This document shows, piece by piece, positions 18,898 to 30,244 of a DNA stretch of 64,000 bases. Below the pieces are notes generated by a model. That model saw only the letters and a list, made by a program, of their open reading frames with translations. It did not search any database and was not told the origin of the DNA. The DNA is from Janibacter hoylei PVAS-1 (GTDB lineage: Bacteria > Actinomycetota > Actinomycetes > Actinomycetales > Dermatophilaceae). The DNA lies in the NCBI RefSeq assembly GCF_000297495.1, contig NZ_ALWX01000051.1:59164-123163 (forward strand), in the 5' to 3' direction. Every line of letters begins with the position of its first letter. The first letter of the stretch is position 1. A program made the translations under genes and the position numbers.

Positions 18898-21800
18898 GTG
18901 ACCGACGTGACCCCTGTGTCCTTCTCCCCTTACGAGCGCTGGTCGGCACTCCCTCCTGACGACGGTCTCTACCGCCGCGACCTGGAGAAGGACGCCTGCG
19001 GCGTCGCCATGGTCGCCACGATGCGTGGTCACGCCGGTCACGACATCATCGACCACGCCCTGCTCGCCCTGGCCAACCTCGACCACCGCGGCGCCACCGG
19101 TGCCGACCCGCTCGTCGGGGACGGCGCCGGCATCCTCAGCCAGGTCCCCGACCGGTTCCTCCGTGAGGTCGTCGACTTCGAGCTGCCAGAGGCCGGCCAC
19201 TACGCCGTCGGCATCGCCTACGTCCCGACGGACGCGAGCGAGCGCGAGACGATGACCCAGCGCATCGACGAGATCGTCCGCGAGGAGGGCCTGACGGTCC
19301 TCGGCTGGCGCCATGTGCCCGTCCAGCGCGACATCGTCGGCCAGATGGCTCGCGACTGCATGCCCGACTTCTGGCAGCTCTTCGTCGCCGCACCCGGCGG
19401 CGAGGTCTCCGGCCTGACCCTCGAGCGACTGGCCTTCGTCGCCCGCAAGCGCGCCGAGCGCGAGACCGGCGTCTACTTCTCCTCGCTGTCGGCCCGCACG
19501 ATCGCCTACAAGGGGATGCTGACCACTGCGCAGCTCGAGCCCTTCTACCCCGACCTGTCCGACGAGCGTTTCGAGAGCGAGCTCGCGCTCGTCCACCAGC
19601 GCTTCTCGACCAACACCTTCCCCAGCTGGCCGCTCAGCCACCCCTTCCGGTTCATCGCGCACAACGGCGAGATCAACACGGTCAAGGGCAACCGCAACTG
19701 GATGCGGGCGCGCGAGTCCCTGCTGAGCAGCGACATCATCCCCGGTGACCTGCAGCGGATCATGCCGATCTGCGCTCCGGAGGCGTCGGACTCGGCGTCC
19801 TTCGACGAGGTGCTCGAGCTGCTCCATCTCGGTGGCCGCTCGCTGCCGCACGCCGTGCTGATGATGATCCCCGAGGCGTGGGAGAACCACGCGACCATGC
19901 CGCAGGAGCTCAAGGACTTCTACGAGTTCCACTCGATGTTCATGGAGCCGTGGGACGGCCCCGCCTGCGTGACCTTCACCGACGGCACGCTCGTCGGTGC
20001 CGTCCTCGACCGCAACGGCCTGCGTCCCGGTCGTTACTGGGTCACCGACGACGGCCTGGTCGTCCTCGCCTCCGAGTCGGGAGTGCTCGACCTCGAGCCC
20101 GAGCACGTCGTGCAGAAGGGGCGCCTGACGCCGGGCCGCATGTTCCTCGTCGACACCGCCGCCGGGCGGATCATCGAGGACGAGGAGATCAAGGGCCAGC
20201 TCGCCGCCGAGCGCCCCTACGGGCAGTGGCTGGACGAGGGCCGGATCATGCTCGGCGACCTGCCGCCGCGCGAGCACATCATGCACACGCCGGCGTCCGT
20301 CGCCCGCCGCCAGCAGACCTTCGGCTACACGCAGGAGGAGCTGAAGATCCTGCTCATGCCCATGGCGGAGAAGGCCATGGAGGCGCTCGGCTCGATGGGC
20401 ACCGACACCCCGGTGGCGGTCCTGTCGGAGAGGCCACGGCTGATCTTCGACTACTTCACCCAGATGTTCGCCCAGGTGACCAACCCGCCGCTCGACGCGA
20501 TCCGCGAGGAGCTCGTCACGGCGCTCGGCACGGCGATCGGCCCGGAGGGCAATGTCCTGGACGCCGACCCCGACCACGCCCGCCAGCTCGTCCTGCCCTT
20601 CCCCGTCATCGACAACGACGAGCTGGCCAAGATCGTCCACATCGACGCCGACGGCGAGCTGCCCGGCAAGGTGACGCACGTCGTGCGCGGTCTCTACGAC
20701 GTGACCGGGGGAGAGGAGGCGCTGCGCGCCACCCTGACCCGCATCTGCACCGAGGTCTCCGACGCGATCGCCGAGGGCGCCCGGTTCATCGTGCTGTCCG
20801 ACCGCGACTCCGGTCGTGACCTCGCGCCGATCCCGTCGCTGCTGCTCACCTCGGCCGTGCACCACCACCTCATCCGGGAGCGCACGCGCACCCAGGTCGG
20901 TCTGATCGTCGAGACGGGTGACGTCCGCGAGGTGCACCACGTCGCGCTGCTCATCGGCTACGGCGCCGCCGCGGTCAACCCCTACCTGGCCATGGAGTCC
21001 GTCGAGGACATGGTCCGTCGCGGGGTCATCACCGCGGTCGACGAGGAGACCGCGGTCGGCAACCTCATCAAGGCGCTCGGCAAGGGCGTGCTGAAGGTGA
21101 TGTCGAAGATGGGCATCTCCACCGTGGCCTCCTACCGCGGCGCACAGGTCTTCGAGGCGCTCGGCCTGAGCCAGGAGCTCGTCGACGAGTACTTCACCGG
21201 CACGGTGAGCCAGCTCGGCGGCATCGGCCTCGACGTCATCGCAGCCGAGACCGCGGCCCGGCACGCGCGGGCCTACCCGCCGGAGGGCATGCGCCCGCCG
21301 CACCGGGTCCTCGAGGTCGGTGGCGAGTACAAGTGGCGTCGTGAGGGCGAGCCGCACCTCTTCGACCCGGAGACCGTCTTCCGTCTCCAGCACTCGACGC
21401 GGGCGCGGCGCTACGACATCTTCAAGCAGTACACCGACCGGGTCAACGAGCAGTCCGAGCGGCTGATGACCCTGCGTGGCCTCTTCGCCCTCGACGAGGA
21501 CCGGGCGTCGATCCCGATCGACGAGGTCGAGCCGGTGAGCGAGATCGTCAAGCGCTTCTCCACGGGTGCCATGAGCTATGGCTCGATCAGCAAGGAGGCG
21601 CACGAGACGCTCGCCATCGCGATGAACCGTCTCGGCGCCCGCTCCAACACGGGGGAGGGCGGCGAGGACCTCGACCGCCTGATGGACCCCGAGCGCCGCA
21701 GCTCGATCAAGCAGGTCGCCTCGGGACGCTTCGGCGTCACGTCGACCTACCTGACCAACAGCGACGACATCCAGATCAAGATGGCGCAGGGAGCCAAGCC

Positions 21801-23463
21801 CGGCGAAGGGGGGCAGCTCCCGGGCCACAAGGTCTACCCGTGGGTCGCGAGCACCCGTCACTCGACGCCCGGCGTCGGCCTGATCAGCCCGCCGCCGCAC
21901 CACGACATCTACTCGATCGAGGACCTGGCGCAGCTGATCCACGACCTGAAGAACGCCAACCCCTCGGCGCGGGTGCACGTCAAGCTCGTGAGCGAGATCG
22001 GCGTCGGCACCGTGGCGGCCGGCGTCAGCAAGGCGCACGCCGATGTCGTGCTGATCTCCGGCCACGACGGCGGAACGGGTGCCTCCCCGCTCACCTCGCT
22101 CAAGCACGCGGGTGGCCCCTGGGAGCTCGGTCTGGCCTCTACCCAGCAGACTCTCGTGCTCAACGGTCTGCGAGACCGGATCGTCGTCCAGGTCGACGGC
22201 CAGATCAAGACCGGCCGCGATGTCATCATCGGTGCCCTGCTCGGCGCGGAGGAGTTCGGCTTCGCCACCGCCCCGCTCGTCGTCAGTGGCTGCATCCTCA
22301 TGAGGGTGTGCCACCTCGACACCTGCCCGGTGGGCATCGCGACCCAGAACCCCGAGCTGCGTTCGCGCTACTCCGGCCAGCCGGAGTTCGTCGAGACCTT
22401 CTTCGAGTACATCGCCGAGGAGGTGCGCGAGCTGCTCGCCGAGCTCGGCTTCCGCACCCTCGACGAGGCGATCGGTCGCGTCGACCTGCTCGACACGCGC
22501 AAGGCGGTCGACCACTGGAAGGCCTCTGGCCTGGACCTCGGTCCGATCTTCGCCAAGGTCAGCTCCTTCGACGGTTCGGGTGTCCGGCACGCCAAGGCGC
22601 AGGAGCACGGACTCGAGGCCGCCCTGGACCACCGGTTCATCGCGGTGGCGCAGCCGGCACTCGAGGGTGGCGAGCACGTCGCGGCGGAGTTCGCGGTGCG
22701 CAACGTCAACCGCACGCTCGGGACGATGCTCGGCCACGAGGTGACCAAGCGGCACCCGGAGGGCCTGCCCAACGGCACGATCGAGCTGACCCTCACCGGC
22801 TCGGCCGGTCAGAGCCTCGGCGCCTTCCTGCCCGCAGGCATCACCGTGACGATGGTCGGCGATGCCAACGACTACGTCGGCAAGGGCCTGTCCGGTGGTC
22901 GCATCATCGTGCGGCCCCCGGAGGACGCGAAGTACGTCGCCGAGGACAACGTCATCGCCGGCAACGTCATCGGCTACGGCGCCACCTCGGGTGAGATCTT
23001 CCTGCGTGGTGTCGTCGGCGAGCGCTTCTGCGTCCGCAACTCCGGCGCCACCGCCGTCGTCGAGGGCGTCGGCGACCACGGCTGCGAGTACATGACCGGT
23101 GGCACGGTCCTCGTCCTCGGGCCGACCGGCCGCAACTTCGCGGCCGGCATGTCCGGGGGCAATGCCTTCGTGCTCGATCTCGACGAGTCGCTCGTCAACC
23201 CCGAGCTCGTCGACATCACCCCCCTTCGCCACGGGGACCGCGAGGTGGTGAGCCGACTGCTCGCCGAGCACCTCGAGCACACCGGCTCGGCCGTGGCCCA
23301 ACGACTGCTCGACGAGGGGGAGGCCGGTCTCGACCGCTTCTCGCTCGTCCTGCCCCGCGACTACCAGCGTGTCCTGGACGTCCGCGCCGAGGCCGAGGCC
23401 GAGGGCCTCGACGTCGACGGTGCCGAGGTCTGGGACCGGATCATGGAGGCTTCCCGTGGCTGA
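18898..23463 (+). CDS. gltB: Glutamate synthase (NADPH), large subunit
   Basis: Makes two glutamates from glutamine and 2-oxoglutarate, with GltD. 1521 residues. The Ntn glutaminase domain begins at Cys34 ([14 protein letters not shown]) after a removable propeptide and includes [17 protein letters not shown]. The FMN barrel has [11 protein letters not shown] and [12 protein letters not shown]. The 3Fe-4S cysteines are in [15 protein letters not shown]. The C-terminal beta-helix shows GGRIIVRPP and [11 protein letters not shown]. Start GTG 18898 has its GAGGA too close (2 bases); GTG 18907 is an alternative. It overlaps gltD by 8 bases. Confidence 0.98.
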   Translation: MTDVTPVSFSPYERWSALPPDDGLYRRDLEKDACGVAMVATMRGHAGHDIIDHALLALANLDHRGATGADPLVGDGAGILSQVPDRFLREVVDFELPEAGHYAVGIAYVPTDASERETMTQRIDEIVREEGLTVLGWRHVPVQRDIVGQMARDCMPDFWQLFVAAPGGEVSGLTLERLAFVARKRAERETGVYFSSLSARTIAYKGMLTTAQLEPFYPDLSDERFESELALVHQRFSTNTFPSWPLSHPFRFIAHNGEINTVKGNRNWMRARESLLSSDIIPGDLQRIMPICAPEASDSASFDEVLELLHLGGRSLPHAVLMMIPEAWENHATMPQELKDFYEFHSMFMEPWDGPACVTFTDGTLVGAVLDRNGLRPGRYWVTDDGLVVLASESGVLDLEPEHVVQKGRLTPGRMFLVDTAAGRIIEDEEIKGQLAAERPYGQWLDEGRIMLGDLPPREHIMHTPASVARRQQTFGYTQEELKILLMPMAEKAMEALGSMGTDTPVAVLSERPRLIFDYFTQMFAQVTNPPLDAIREELVTALGTAIGPEGNVLDADPDHARQLVLPFPVIDNDELAKIVHIDADGELPGKVTHVVRGLYDVTGGEEALRATLTRICTEVSDAIAEGARFIVLSDRDSGRDLAPIPSLLLTSAVHHHLIRERTRTQVGLIVETGDVREVHHVALLIGYGAAAVNPYLAMESVEDMVRRGVITAVDEETAVGNLIKALGKGVLKVMSKMGISTVASYRGAQVFEALGLSQELVDEYFTGTVSQLGGIGLDVIAAETAARHARAYPPEGMRPPHRVLEVGGEYKWRREGEPHLFDPETVFRLQHSTRARRYDIFKQYTDRVNEQSERLMTLRGLFALDEDRASIPIDEVEPVSEIVKRFSTGAMSYGSISKEAHETLAIAMNRLGARSNTGEGGEDLDRLMDPERRSSIKQVASGRFGVTSTYLTNSDDIQIKMAQGAKPGEGGQLPGHKVYPWVASTRHSTPGVGLISPPPHHDIYSIEDLAQLIHDLKNANPSARVHVKLVSEIGVGTVAAGVSKAHADVVLISGHDGGTGASPLTSLKHAGGPWELGLASTQQTLVLNGLRDRIVVQVDGQIKTGRDVIIGALLGAEEFGFATAPLVVSGCILMRVCHLDTCPVGIATQNPELRSRYSGQPEFVETFFEYIAEEVRELLAELGFRTLDEAIGRVDLLDTRKAVDHWKASGLDLGPIFAKVSSFDGSGVRHAKAQEHGLEAALDHRFIAVAQPALEGGEHVAAEFAVRNVNRTLGTMLGHEVTKRHPEGLPNGTIELTLTGSAGQSLGAFLPAGITVTMVGDANDYVGKGLSGGRIIVRPPEDAKYVAEDNVIAGNVIGYGATSGEIFLRGVVGERFCVRNSGATAVVEGVGDHGCEYMTGGTVLVLGPTGRNFAAGMSGGNAFVLDLDESLVNPELVDITPLRHGDREVVSRLLAEHLEHTGSAVAQRLLDEGEAGLDRFSLVLPRDYQRVLDVRAEAEAEGLDVDGAEVWDRIMEASRG

Positions 23464-24913
23464 CCCGCATGGATTCCTGAACACCCGCGAGCGCGAGCTG
23501 CCCGTCCGCCGACCGGTAGACGTGCGCATCCGTGACTGGAAGGAGGTCTACGAGGAGCAGCAGGCCGGTCAGCTCCAGCGGCAGGCCGGACGCTGCATGG
23601 ACTGCGGCATCCCCTTCTGCCACTCCGGCTGCCCGCTCGGCAACCTCATCCCCGAGTGGAACGACCTCGCGTGGCGCGGCGACTGGCACGACGCCATCGA
23701 GCGGCTGCACGCGACGAACAACTTCCCGGAGTTCACCGGTCGGCTCTGCCCGGCCCCCTGCGAGACCGCCTGCGTCCTCGGCATCAACCAGCCGGCCGTG
23801 ACGATCAAGCAGATCGAGGTGACGACGATCGAGGAGGCCTTCGGTCGTGGTGACGTCCCGCCGCAGATCCCGGACCGGCTCACCGGCAAGACCGTCGCCG
23901 TCGTCGGATCCGGCCCGGCGGGCCTGGCCGCTGCGCAGCAGCTGACCCGCGCCGGGCACACCGTCGCCGTCTACGAGCGCGCCGACGCACCGGGCGGGCT
24001 CCTGCGCTACGGCATCCCGGAGTTCAAGATGGAGAAGCGGATCCTTGACCGCCGCATCCAGCAGATGAAGTCCGAGGGCACGCGCTTCCGCTCCGGTGTC
24101 GCCATCGGTGACGAGATCACCGGCCAGCAGCTGCGTGACCGCTACGACGCGGTCGTCCTCGCGATCGGCGCCACGGTCCCGCGCGCCCTGCCGGTCCCCG
24201 GTAGCGAACTCGACGGCGTCATGCAGGCCATGGACTTCCTGCCCCCCGCCAACCGCGTCGCGGTCGGCGAGGAGGTCGAGGGCCAGGTGACGGCCGAGGG
24301 CAAGGACGTCATCATCATCGGCGGCGGCGACACCGGCGCCGACTGCATCGGCACCTCGATCCGTCAGGGCGCCAGGTCCGTGACGAGCCTCGAGATCATG
24401 CCGCAGCCCGGCGAGGACCGTCCCGCCAACCAGCCCTGGCCGACCTACCCGATGCTCTTCCGCGTCGCCTCGGCGCACGAGGAGGGTGGCGACCGCGTGT
24501 ACGCCGTCTCGACGACGGAGATCATCGGCGACGACGAGGGCAAGGTCTCCGGCCTGCGCCTGACCGAGGTCGAGCGCACGGACCAGGGCTTCGAGCCGGT
24601 CGAGGGCACCGAGCGGGTCCTGCCGGCCCAGCTCGTCCTGCTCGCCATGGGCTTCCTCGGCCCGGACCCCGAGGGTGTGGTGGCGCAGCTCGGGCTCGAG
24701 ACCGACGAGCGCTCCAACATCGTGCGCGGCAAGGACTACCAGACCGGTGTCCCGGGCGTCTTCGTCGCCGGTGACGCCGGCCGCGGGCAGTCGCTCATCG
24801 TGTGGGCGATCGCCGAGGGCCGCGCCGCGGCCAACGGTGTGGACACCTATCTCATGGGCCGCTCGCAGCTGCCGCGCCCGATCAACCCCACGGACCGTCC
24901 GCTCGTCGTCTGA
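23456..24913 (+). CDS. gltD: Glutamate synthase, small subunit
   Basis: Supplies electrons from NADPH through FAD and Fe-S clusters to GltB. 485 residues. N-terminal cluster cysteines: [17 protein letters not shown] and [13 protein letters not shown] site [20 protein letters not shown] site [13 protein letters not shown], and a second FAD-contact [21 protein letters not shown] 23456 is chosen because GGAGG precedes it by about 7 bases; it overlaps the end of gltB. Followed by a strong terminator. Confidence 0.97.
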   Translation: MADPHGFLNTRERELPVRRPVDVRIRDWKEVYEEQQAGQLQRQAGRCMDCGIPFCHSGCPLGNLIPEWNDLAWRGDWHDAIERLHATNNFPEFTGRLCPAPCETACVLGINQPAVTIKQIEVTTIEEAFGRGDVPPQIPDRLTGKTVAVVGSGPAGLAAAQQLTRAGHTVAVYERADAPGGLLRYGIPEFKMEKRILDRRIQQMKSEGTRFRSGVAIGDEITGQQLRDRYDAVVLAIGATVPRALPVPGSELDGVMQAMDFLPPANRVAVGEEVEGQVTAEGKDVIIIGGGDTGADCIGTSIRQGARSVTSLEIMPQPGEDRPANQPWPTYPMLFRVASAHEEGGDRVYAVSTTEIIGDDEGKVSGLRLTEVERTDQGFEPVEGTERVLPAQLVLLAMGFLGPDPEGVVAQLGLETDERSNIVRGKDYQTGVPGVFVAGDAGRGQSLIVWAIAEGRAAANGVDTYLMGRSQLPRPINPTDRPLVV

Positions 24914-24926
24914 GCCGGCACGGCCC

Positions 24927-24968
24927 GACGAAGGGGGATGACCGTGTCGGCGGTCATCCCCCTTCGTC
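24927..24968 (+). terminator. Terminator after gltD
   Basis: Perfect 18-bp stem (24927-24944 with 24951-24968) and a 6-base loop. The outer stem is GACGAAGGGGG/CCCCCTTCGTC, the word shared with other terminators here. No T-run follows. Confidence 0.8.
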
Positions 24969-24987
24969 CGTGGTGGCGTCACGGTCA

Positions 24988-24993
24988 TAGGGT
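24988..24993 (+). promoter_or_regulatory. -10 box of pyk, probably leaderless
   Basis: TAGGGT ends 6 bases before the pyk ATG at 25000. Confidence 0.5.
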
Positions 24994-24999
24994 GGTGAC

Positions 25000-26497
25000 A
25001 TGCGTCGCGCCAAGATCGTGTCCACCCTCGGTCCCTCGACATCCACCCCCGAGCGCATCCGTGAGCTGGTCTCGGCTGGCATGGACGTCGCCCGGCTCAA
25101 CCTCTCGCACGGTGAGCACGCCGTCCACGAGGCCAACTACCGCAGCGTGCGCGAGGCGAGCGACGACGTCGGTCGCGCCGTCGGTGTGCTCGTCGACCTG
25201 CAGGGCCCCAAGATCCGCACCGGGCGCTTCGCCGACGGCCCGATCGTCCTCGCGGCCGGCGACCACTTCACCATCACCACGCGAGACGTGCCGGGCGACC
25301 AGCAGGTCGTCGGCACGACCTATCCCGGTCTGGCCGGGGACGTGCGCGCGGGTGACACGATCCTCGTCGACGACGGCAAGATCACCCTCGCCGTCCACGA
25401 CGTCGACGAGACCGACGTGCGCTGCGTCGTCGTCTACGGGGGCCCGCTGTCGGACAACAAGGGGATCAATCTGCCCGGCGCCGCGGTGAGCGCTCCGGCC
25501 CTGTCGGACAAGGACGAGGACGACCTGCGCTGGGCCCTGGGGCTGCGCGCCGACTACATCGCGCTGAGCTTCGTCCGCTCGTCGGCGGACATCACCCGCG
25601 TCCACGAGATCATGGACGAGGTGGGCGTGCGGCTGCCCGTCATCGCGAAGATCGAGAAGCCGCAGGCGGTCGAGGCTCTCGAGGAGATCATCGACGCCTT
25701 CGACGGGATCATGGTCGCCCGCGGTGACCTCGGCGTCGAGCTGCCTCTGGAGCAGGTGCCCCTCGTGCAGAAGCGGGCCGTCGAGCTGTGCCGGCAGAAG
25801 GCCAAGCCGGTCATCGTCGCCACCCAGGTCCTCGAGTCGATGATCGACAACTCGCGCCCGACCCGGGCGGAGGCCTCCGATGCCGCCAACGCGGTCCTCG
25901 ACGGCGCCGACGCCCTGATGCTCTCGGGGGAGACCGCCGTCGGGAAGTTCCCCATCGAGGTCGTCAAGACGATGTCCAAGATCATCGAGACGACGGAGGA
26001 GCAGGGCCTGAGCCGCATGCGGGACCTCATGGCGCCGCCGACCTCCCAGGGGGGGCGTCATCGCCGCCGCAGCAGCCGAGACGGGGGAGGCCCTGGGGGT
26101 GAAGTACCTCATCGCCTTCACCCAGCTCGGCGGGTCGGCGCGACGCCTGGCACAGGTGCGCTCGGGTCTGCCCATGTTGGCCTTCTCCCCGGTGCAGGAC
26201 ACCCGCTCGCAGCTCTCGCTCGTGTGGGGCATGCAGACCTTCCTCACCCCTCCGGTCACGCACACCGACCAGTACGCGCTGATGGTCGACGAGCAGCTGC
26301 TCGACCTCGGCTGGGTCGAGGAGGGCGACCGGGTCGTCATCGTGGCCGGCTCGCCGCCCGGGGTGCCGGGCTCGACCAATGCGCTGCGGGTGCACCGCAT
26401 CGGCGACGCCCGCAACAAGACGACGGTGGCCTACCGGGCCGGCGAGGACGGCGTGCCCGAAGGGAGCGCCGGCGCACTCCCCGGCGGGATGGGCTGA
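25000..26497 (+). CDS. pyk: Pyruvate kinase, frameshifted as read
   Basis: Last step of glycolysis: PEP + ADP to pyruvate + ATP. Starts [20 protein letters not shown]. Substrate and metal sites: [18 protein letters not shown], the catalytic [13 protein letters not shown] and [17 protein letters not shown], and the signature [12 protein letters not shown] and [18 protein letters not shown]7 run at 26049-26055 shifts the frame near residue 350; six G restores [19 protein letters not shown] and the C-terminal domain. Corrected length 498 residues. Pyruvate kinase is a central enzyme and the rest is intact, so an assembly indel is likely. Confidence 0.95.
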
Positions 26498-26522
26498 GTC
26501 GGGAGGGACCCCCTGCGGTCGG

Positions 26523-26528
26523 TATGCT
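26523..26528 (+). promoter_or_regulatory. Possible -10 box of tRNA-Leu
   Basis: TATGCT lies 14 bases before the mature 5' end of the tRNA. No clear -35 is seen. Confidence 0.45.
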
Positions 26529-26542
26529 TGCGGCGCACTCCG

Positions 26543-26628
26543 GCCGGGGTGGTGGAATGGCAGACACGGAGCACTCAAAATGCTTTGCCCGCAAGGGCGT
26601 GCGGGTTCAAGTCCCGCCCTCGGCACCA
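26543..26628 (+). tRNA. tRNA-Leu (anticodon CAA)
   Basis: 86 bases including an encoded CCA. Acceptor GCCGGGG pairs with CCTCGGC (one G-T). The anticodon arm GAGCA-CTCAAAA-TGCTT puts CAA in the loop, reading UUG. A long variable arm and the TTCAA T-loop fit a class II leucine tRNA. Confidence 0.95.
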
Positions 26629-26657
26629 GTTCGAGACCAACCCACGGAGGATCAACC

Positions 26658-27257
26658 ATGACGGTGGACACCGAGAGCCAGCAGGGCCTGCGGGTACTGC
26701 TCGCGGAGGACGAGGCGCTCATCCGGCTCGACCTGGCCGAGATGCTCACCGATGCCGGCTACGAGGTCGTCGGACAGGCGAGCAACGGCGAGGAGGCCGT
26801 CTCGCTCGCGGACTCGCTCCAGCCGGACCTGATCATCATGGACGTCAAGATGCCCGTCATGGACGGCTTGACGGCGGCCGAGACGATCGGTGAGAAGCGG
26901 ATCTGCCCCGTCATCATGCTCACCGCCTTTTCGCAGAAGGAGCTCGTCGAGCGGGCCCGCGACGCGGGGGTCATGGCCTACATCGTCAAGCCCTTCACCG
27001 TCTCCGACGTCACCCCGGCGATCGAGGTCGCGACGTCGCGCTGGGCCGAGCTCAAGGCGCTCGAGTCGGAGGTCGCGGACCTCGGCGAGCGGCTGGAGAC
27101 CCGCAAGGCCGTCGAGAAGGCCAAGGGCGTGCTGATGAAGAAGCTGAAGATCAGCGAGGCGGAGGCCTTCCGCTGGATCCAGAAGACGGCTATGGACCGT
27201 CGCCTCGGCATGCGCGAGGTCGCCGACGCCGTCGTCGCCGGGATGGACAAGGCCTAA
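26658..27257 (+). CDS. pdtaR: ANTAR-domain response regulator (PdtaR-like)
   Basis: Two-component regulator acting on RNA. 199 residues. The receiver domain (about 11-125) has the acidic pair in LLAEDEA, the phospho-acceptor Asp62 in [12 protein letters not shown], and Lys in AYIVKPFT. A short coiled linker leads to an ANTAR domain (about 130-190: [32 protein letters not shown]), which binds tandem hairpins in nascent transcripts. Resembles Rv1626 of M. tuberculosis; the partner kinase PdtaS is not nearby. ATG with GGAGGA 7 bases upstream. A tRNA lies just before it. Confidence 0.93.
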   Translation: MTVDTESQQGLRVLLAEDEALIRLDLAEMLTDAGYEVVGQASNGEEAVSLADSLQPDLIIMDVKMPVMDGLTAAETIGEKRICPVIMLTAFSQKELVERARDAGVMAYIVKPFTVSDVTPAIEVATSRWAELKALESEVADLGERLETRKAVEKAKGVLMKKLKISEAEAFRWIQKTAMDRRLGMREVADAVVAGMDKA

Positions 27258-27266
27258 GCCCCGGGC

Positions 27267-28019
27267 TCAGCTCAGGGCGACGACGAGCTGGGTGAGCAGC
27301 GGCGCCACGACGAGCGCCGGCAGCATGTCGCCGACGGGCACCTGACGGATCTGCAGCAGCCGCAGCGAGATCCCGACGAGGATCAGACCACCCGTGGCGG
27401 TGAGTGCTGCGATGGGGGCCTCCGGCAGGATCGCTCCGAGCGCCATGCCGACGAGGGTCAGCGAGCCCTGGACGACGGCGACGCTCACGGCAGAGAAGAG
27501 CACCCCGACGCCGAAGGTCGAGGCGAAGGCCAGCGCGGCGAAGCCGTCGAGCACGGACTTGAGCGCCAGCTTGTCGATGCCGCGCCCGAGCCCGTCGTCG
27601 AGTGACCCGAGGATGGTGAGCGGCCCCACGCAGAAGAGCAGGCTGGCCGTCAGCCAGCCTTCGACGAAGCGCTGCCGGCCGGCGGCGTCGGCGCGGCGGC
27701 GGCCGGCGAGGGACTGGACGCGGCCGGCGAGGGTCCCGAGCCGACGCTCGATCCCCAGGAGTGAGCCGGCCACGCTGCCGATGAGCAGTGAGCCGAGGAC
27801 GATGAGCACCGGCGCGCCGGAGCCGAGGGCGTCGGCGAGGGCCGGGGAGGTCACGTCGATCGCCGACAGGCCGGCCATGAGCAGCGTGACGAGCCCCAGG
27901 CAGTCGGTGACGACGTCACGTGTGTGCTCCGGGAGGCGGCCGCCCACGGCCATGCCGAGGAGGGCCCCGGCCACGACGGTCAGGACGTTGAGCGCCGTCC
28001 CGGCCCCGATGAAGTCCAT
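27267..28019 (-). CDS. DUF554 membrane protein
   Basis: 250 residues, six or seven hydrophobic helices rich in Gly/Ala, starting GAGTALNVLTVVAGALLGMAVG. The loop GSLDDGLGRGIDKLALKSVLDGF is typical of the DUF554 (YdfK-type) family. A putative transporter of unknown substrate. Convergent with the ANTAR regulator (9 bases between stops); the large GT-C-like gene lies upstream on the same strand, 15 bases away, so the two may form an operon. Confidence 0.85.
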   Translation of the reverse strand: MDFIGAGTALNVLTVVAGALLGMAVGGRLPEHTRDVVTDCLGLVTLLMAGLSAIDVTSPALADALGSGAPVLIVLGSLLIGSVAGSLLGIERRLGTLAGRVQSLAGRRRADAAGRQRFVEGWLTASLLFCVGPLTILGSLDDGLGRGIDKLALKSVLDGFAALAFASTFGVGVLFSAVSVAVVQGSLTLVGMALGAILPEAPIAALTATGGLILVGISLRLLQIRQVPVGDMLPALVVAPLLTQLVVALS

Positions 28020-28034
28020 GGGTGCGGGCTCCCG

Positions 28035-29735
28035 TCAGTCGCCGCGGTCGCGGTAGATGCCCAGTTCGCCCTCGCGGTGCTGCATCGGGACCATCGCGAC
28101 GCGCTGTGCCGAGGCGGAGATGTCCTTGATGAGCTCAGGCTGCGTGCTGTCGGTGACGTAGAGCCGGTCGGACCCCTCGGGCGCGCTCTCGATCCACAGG
28201 TGGTCCGCGTCCTCCGGGAAGGGCCACGACGTGAGGAAGTGCGGCTGCCAGCCCTGCCGGTGGACCTGCCAGGCGATCGCGGGTGACGCCCCGAGCGTGG
28301 GCGTGAAACCCAGCCCGTTGATCTGCACGTGCCGCCCCTGCCCGTCACCGAGGTCGTCCCCGGCCGCCTGCGCCACGGCGGTCATCGAGTCGATCTCCGC
28401 CCAGGCGGGCGGCAGGGCCAGGGCGGTTGCCGCGACGCCGCCGGCGACCAGCCCACCTCCGAGGGGGAGGGCGACCCGGGGGCGCAGGTGCGGTGTCGCG
28501 TTGTCGAGGTAGGCCAGGCCACGCCAGACGAGTGCGCACCACGTGAAGGCGGCCACGGGCAGCCAGGTGATGACCCAGTAGGGCGCGAGCGGCCACTCAG
28601 GCAGCCGGGACGCGGTGAGGAGCATCCCGATGTTGGCAGCGAGCGCCACGCGGGCGGGCCAGGCGCTGCTCGCGCGCCCCTTGGGCACGCGGTAGCCGGT
28701 GGCGATGACCGCGAGCAGCAGGACCAGGCCGATGCCGAGCACGGTGGCCGGCCCGGTGCCGTCGACGAGGAGGTCCTCCGTCGACCGCCGGAAGCCTCCG
28801 GGTGCCGGGGCGATGAGGTTGAGGTATGTCGCGCCCTCGGTGAAGCCGATCGGATCACCGGTGCCCGAGGTGGCCCAGCGCACGATCTGGGTGAGGTTGT
28901 TGGGGTGGTGCACGAAGAGCTCGGCGATGCTCGGCAGCCACACGACGACGCCCAGGCCGAGCGCCCACCGGTGGTTGCGGCCGTCGGTGGCCGCGCGGAC
29001 GCGGCGGGTGTGGGTGAGTCGGGGCCACAGCAGCAGCGCCGCCGCGACGACGGCGAGCACGCCGGCGAGGGGCAGGAAGGCGAGGTTGGACTGGGCGATG
29101 AGCGAGACCGCCACGACGAAGGGAGGCAGGGCCCGCCGGTCGTCGCGAGCCAGTGCCCACAGGAGGACCAGGGCGAGGAAGGTCGGCAGGAGAGGGGCGA
29201 AGGGGTTGAAGGGCCGGAAGAGGGCGTCCGTGCCGATGGCCCACTGGGTGAGCAGGACCCCGCAGGTGAAGACGGCCACACCGAGCGCGCCGCCGAGTCG
29301 ACGGGCCCAGGTGACGGTGAGGACCGATGCCGTGGCGGCGATGAGCCCACCACCCACGGCGATGCCGGCCGCGGAGCCGCCGGCGAGGGCCAGCGGGAGG
29401 GCCAGGAGGTAGAACTGCAGCGGTCCGAGGTGGTGCGTCGACAGGTTGACGTCGATCCCGTCACCGGACGTGCTGCGCATGCCGGTGACCGGCAGCTGCC
29501 CGTCGAGGATGCCGGCCGTGCGCAGCGCGATCGTCGCGTCGTCTCCGTTGGGCTGCCAGCCGTGGGTCAGCGCCTCGACGACGGCGAAGGTGGGCGCGAG
29601 CAGCACGGCGACGACGGCCAGGGCGACGAGGCGGTCGGTCGTCGTCCAGCGGCGGGGGTCGAGCCGGTGGGGGTCGATGCGGCGGACGCGTGCGCGCAGG
29701 GCGGGACCGCGCCGACCGGAGGAGCGGGGGGCCAC
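28035..29735 (-). CDS. Polytopic GT-C-like membrane protein, unknown
   Basis: 566 residues with a basic N-terminus, about ten membrane helices and a soluble C-terminal domain (about residues 440-566). The first outer loop after helix 1 carries an acidic pair in HGWQPNGDDATIALR, as in lipid-linked-sugar glycosyltransferases (GT-C fold). No family can be named firmly. It starts one base upstream of the thioesterase stop, so the thioesterase, this gene and DUF554 form a minus-strand run. Probably an envelope glycosyltransferase. Confidence 0.6.
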   Translation of the reverse strand: MAPRSSGRRGPALRARVRRIDPHRLDPRRWTTTDRLVALAVVAVLLAPTFAVVEALTHGWQPNGDDATIALRTAGILDGQLPVTGMRSTSGDGIDVNLSTHHLGPLQFYLLALPLALAGGSAAGIAVGGGLIAATASVLTVTWARRLGGALGVAVFTCGVLLTQWAIGTDALFRPFNPFAPLLPTFLALVLLWALARDDRRALPPFVVAVSLIAQSNLAFLPLAGVLAVVAAALLLWPRLTHTRRVRAATDGRNHRWALGLGVVVWLPSIAELFVHHPNNLTQIVRWATSGTGDPIGFTEGATYLNLIAPAPGGFRRSTEDLLVDGTGPATVLGIGLVLLLAVIATGYRVPKGRASSAWPARVALAANIGMLLTASRLPEWPLAPYWVITWLPVAAFTWCALVWRGLAYLDNATPHLRPRVALPLGGGLVAGGVAATALALPPAWAEIDSMTAVAQAAGDDLGDGQGRHVQINGLGFTPTLGASPAIAWQVHRQGWQPHFLTSWPFPEDADHLWIESAPEGSDRLYVTDSTQPELIKDISASAQRVAMVPMQHREGELGIYRDRGD

Positions 29736-30161
29736 TCAGGCGCCGGGCGGCAGGTCGCGCAGGATGCAGGTGATGCGCGAGGTGCAGGTGCGCCGGCCCT
29801 CGTCGTCGGTGATCGTCACCTCGTAGCAGGCGACGCTGCCACCGAGGGTGACCGGTATGGCGGTGCCGGTCACCCAGCCGGATCGGGCCGCCCGGTGGTG
29901 CGTGGCGTTGATGTCGAGGCCGACGGCGATCTTGCCGAGGGAGTGCGCGTGCACGGCGGAACCGATCGAGCCGAGGGTCTCGGCGAGGACGACGCTCGCG
30001 CCGCCGTGGAGGAGCCCGTAGGGCTGGGTGTTGCCCTCGACGGGCATCCGGGCCACGATCCGGTCCGTCGTCGCCTCGAGGATCTCGATCCCCATGCGCT
30101 CGGCCAGCGCTCCCCGGTGGGCGTTGAGCTCCTCGGCAGAGGGGGACTGTCGGTCGGTCAT
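29736..30161 (-). CDS. Hotdog-fold thioesterase (PaaI/YdiI-like)
   Basis: 141 residues. The hotdog core shows TQPYGLLHGGASVVLAETLGS, with the HGG motif and catalytic acidic residue of type-2 PaaI-like acyl-CoA thioesterases, then VGLDINATHHRAAR. ATG 30161 is chosen because AGGAG precedes it by about 7 bases; the frame is open back to 30227. Divergent from polA. Substrate unknown; some relatives act on phenylacetyl- or hydroxybenzoyl-CoA. Confidence 0.87.
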   Translation of the reverse strand: MTDRQSPSAEELNAHRGALAERMGIEILEATTDRIVARMPVEGNTQPYGLLHGGASVVLAETLGSIGSAVHAHSLGKIAVGLDINATHHRAARSGWVTGTAIPVTLGGSVACYEVTITDDEGRRTCTSRITCILRDLPPGA

Positions 30162-30232
30162 CAACTCTCCTGCAGATGTCGAAGGGGTGTCGGCCCAGCC
30201 TGCCACGGCGACGGGGTGTCGGGCCAAGCACC

Positions 30233-30238
30233 TAGTCT
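30233..30238 (+). promoter_or_regulatory. -10 box of polA, probably leaderless
   Basis: TAGTCT ends 6 bases before the polA GTG at 30245; no ribosome-binding site. Confidence 0.5.
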
Positions 30239-30244
30239 GGGCGC

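Noticed and set aside
18793..23529. 1578-residue open frame on the minus strand opposite gltB
   Set aside because: It mirrors the whole gltB gene; long antisense frames are normal at this GC content, and its sequence is the low-complexity type of a shadow frame.
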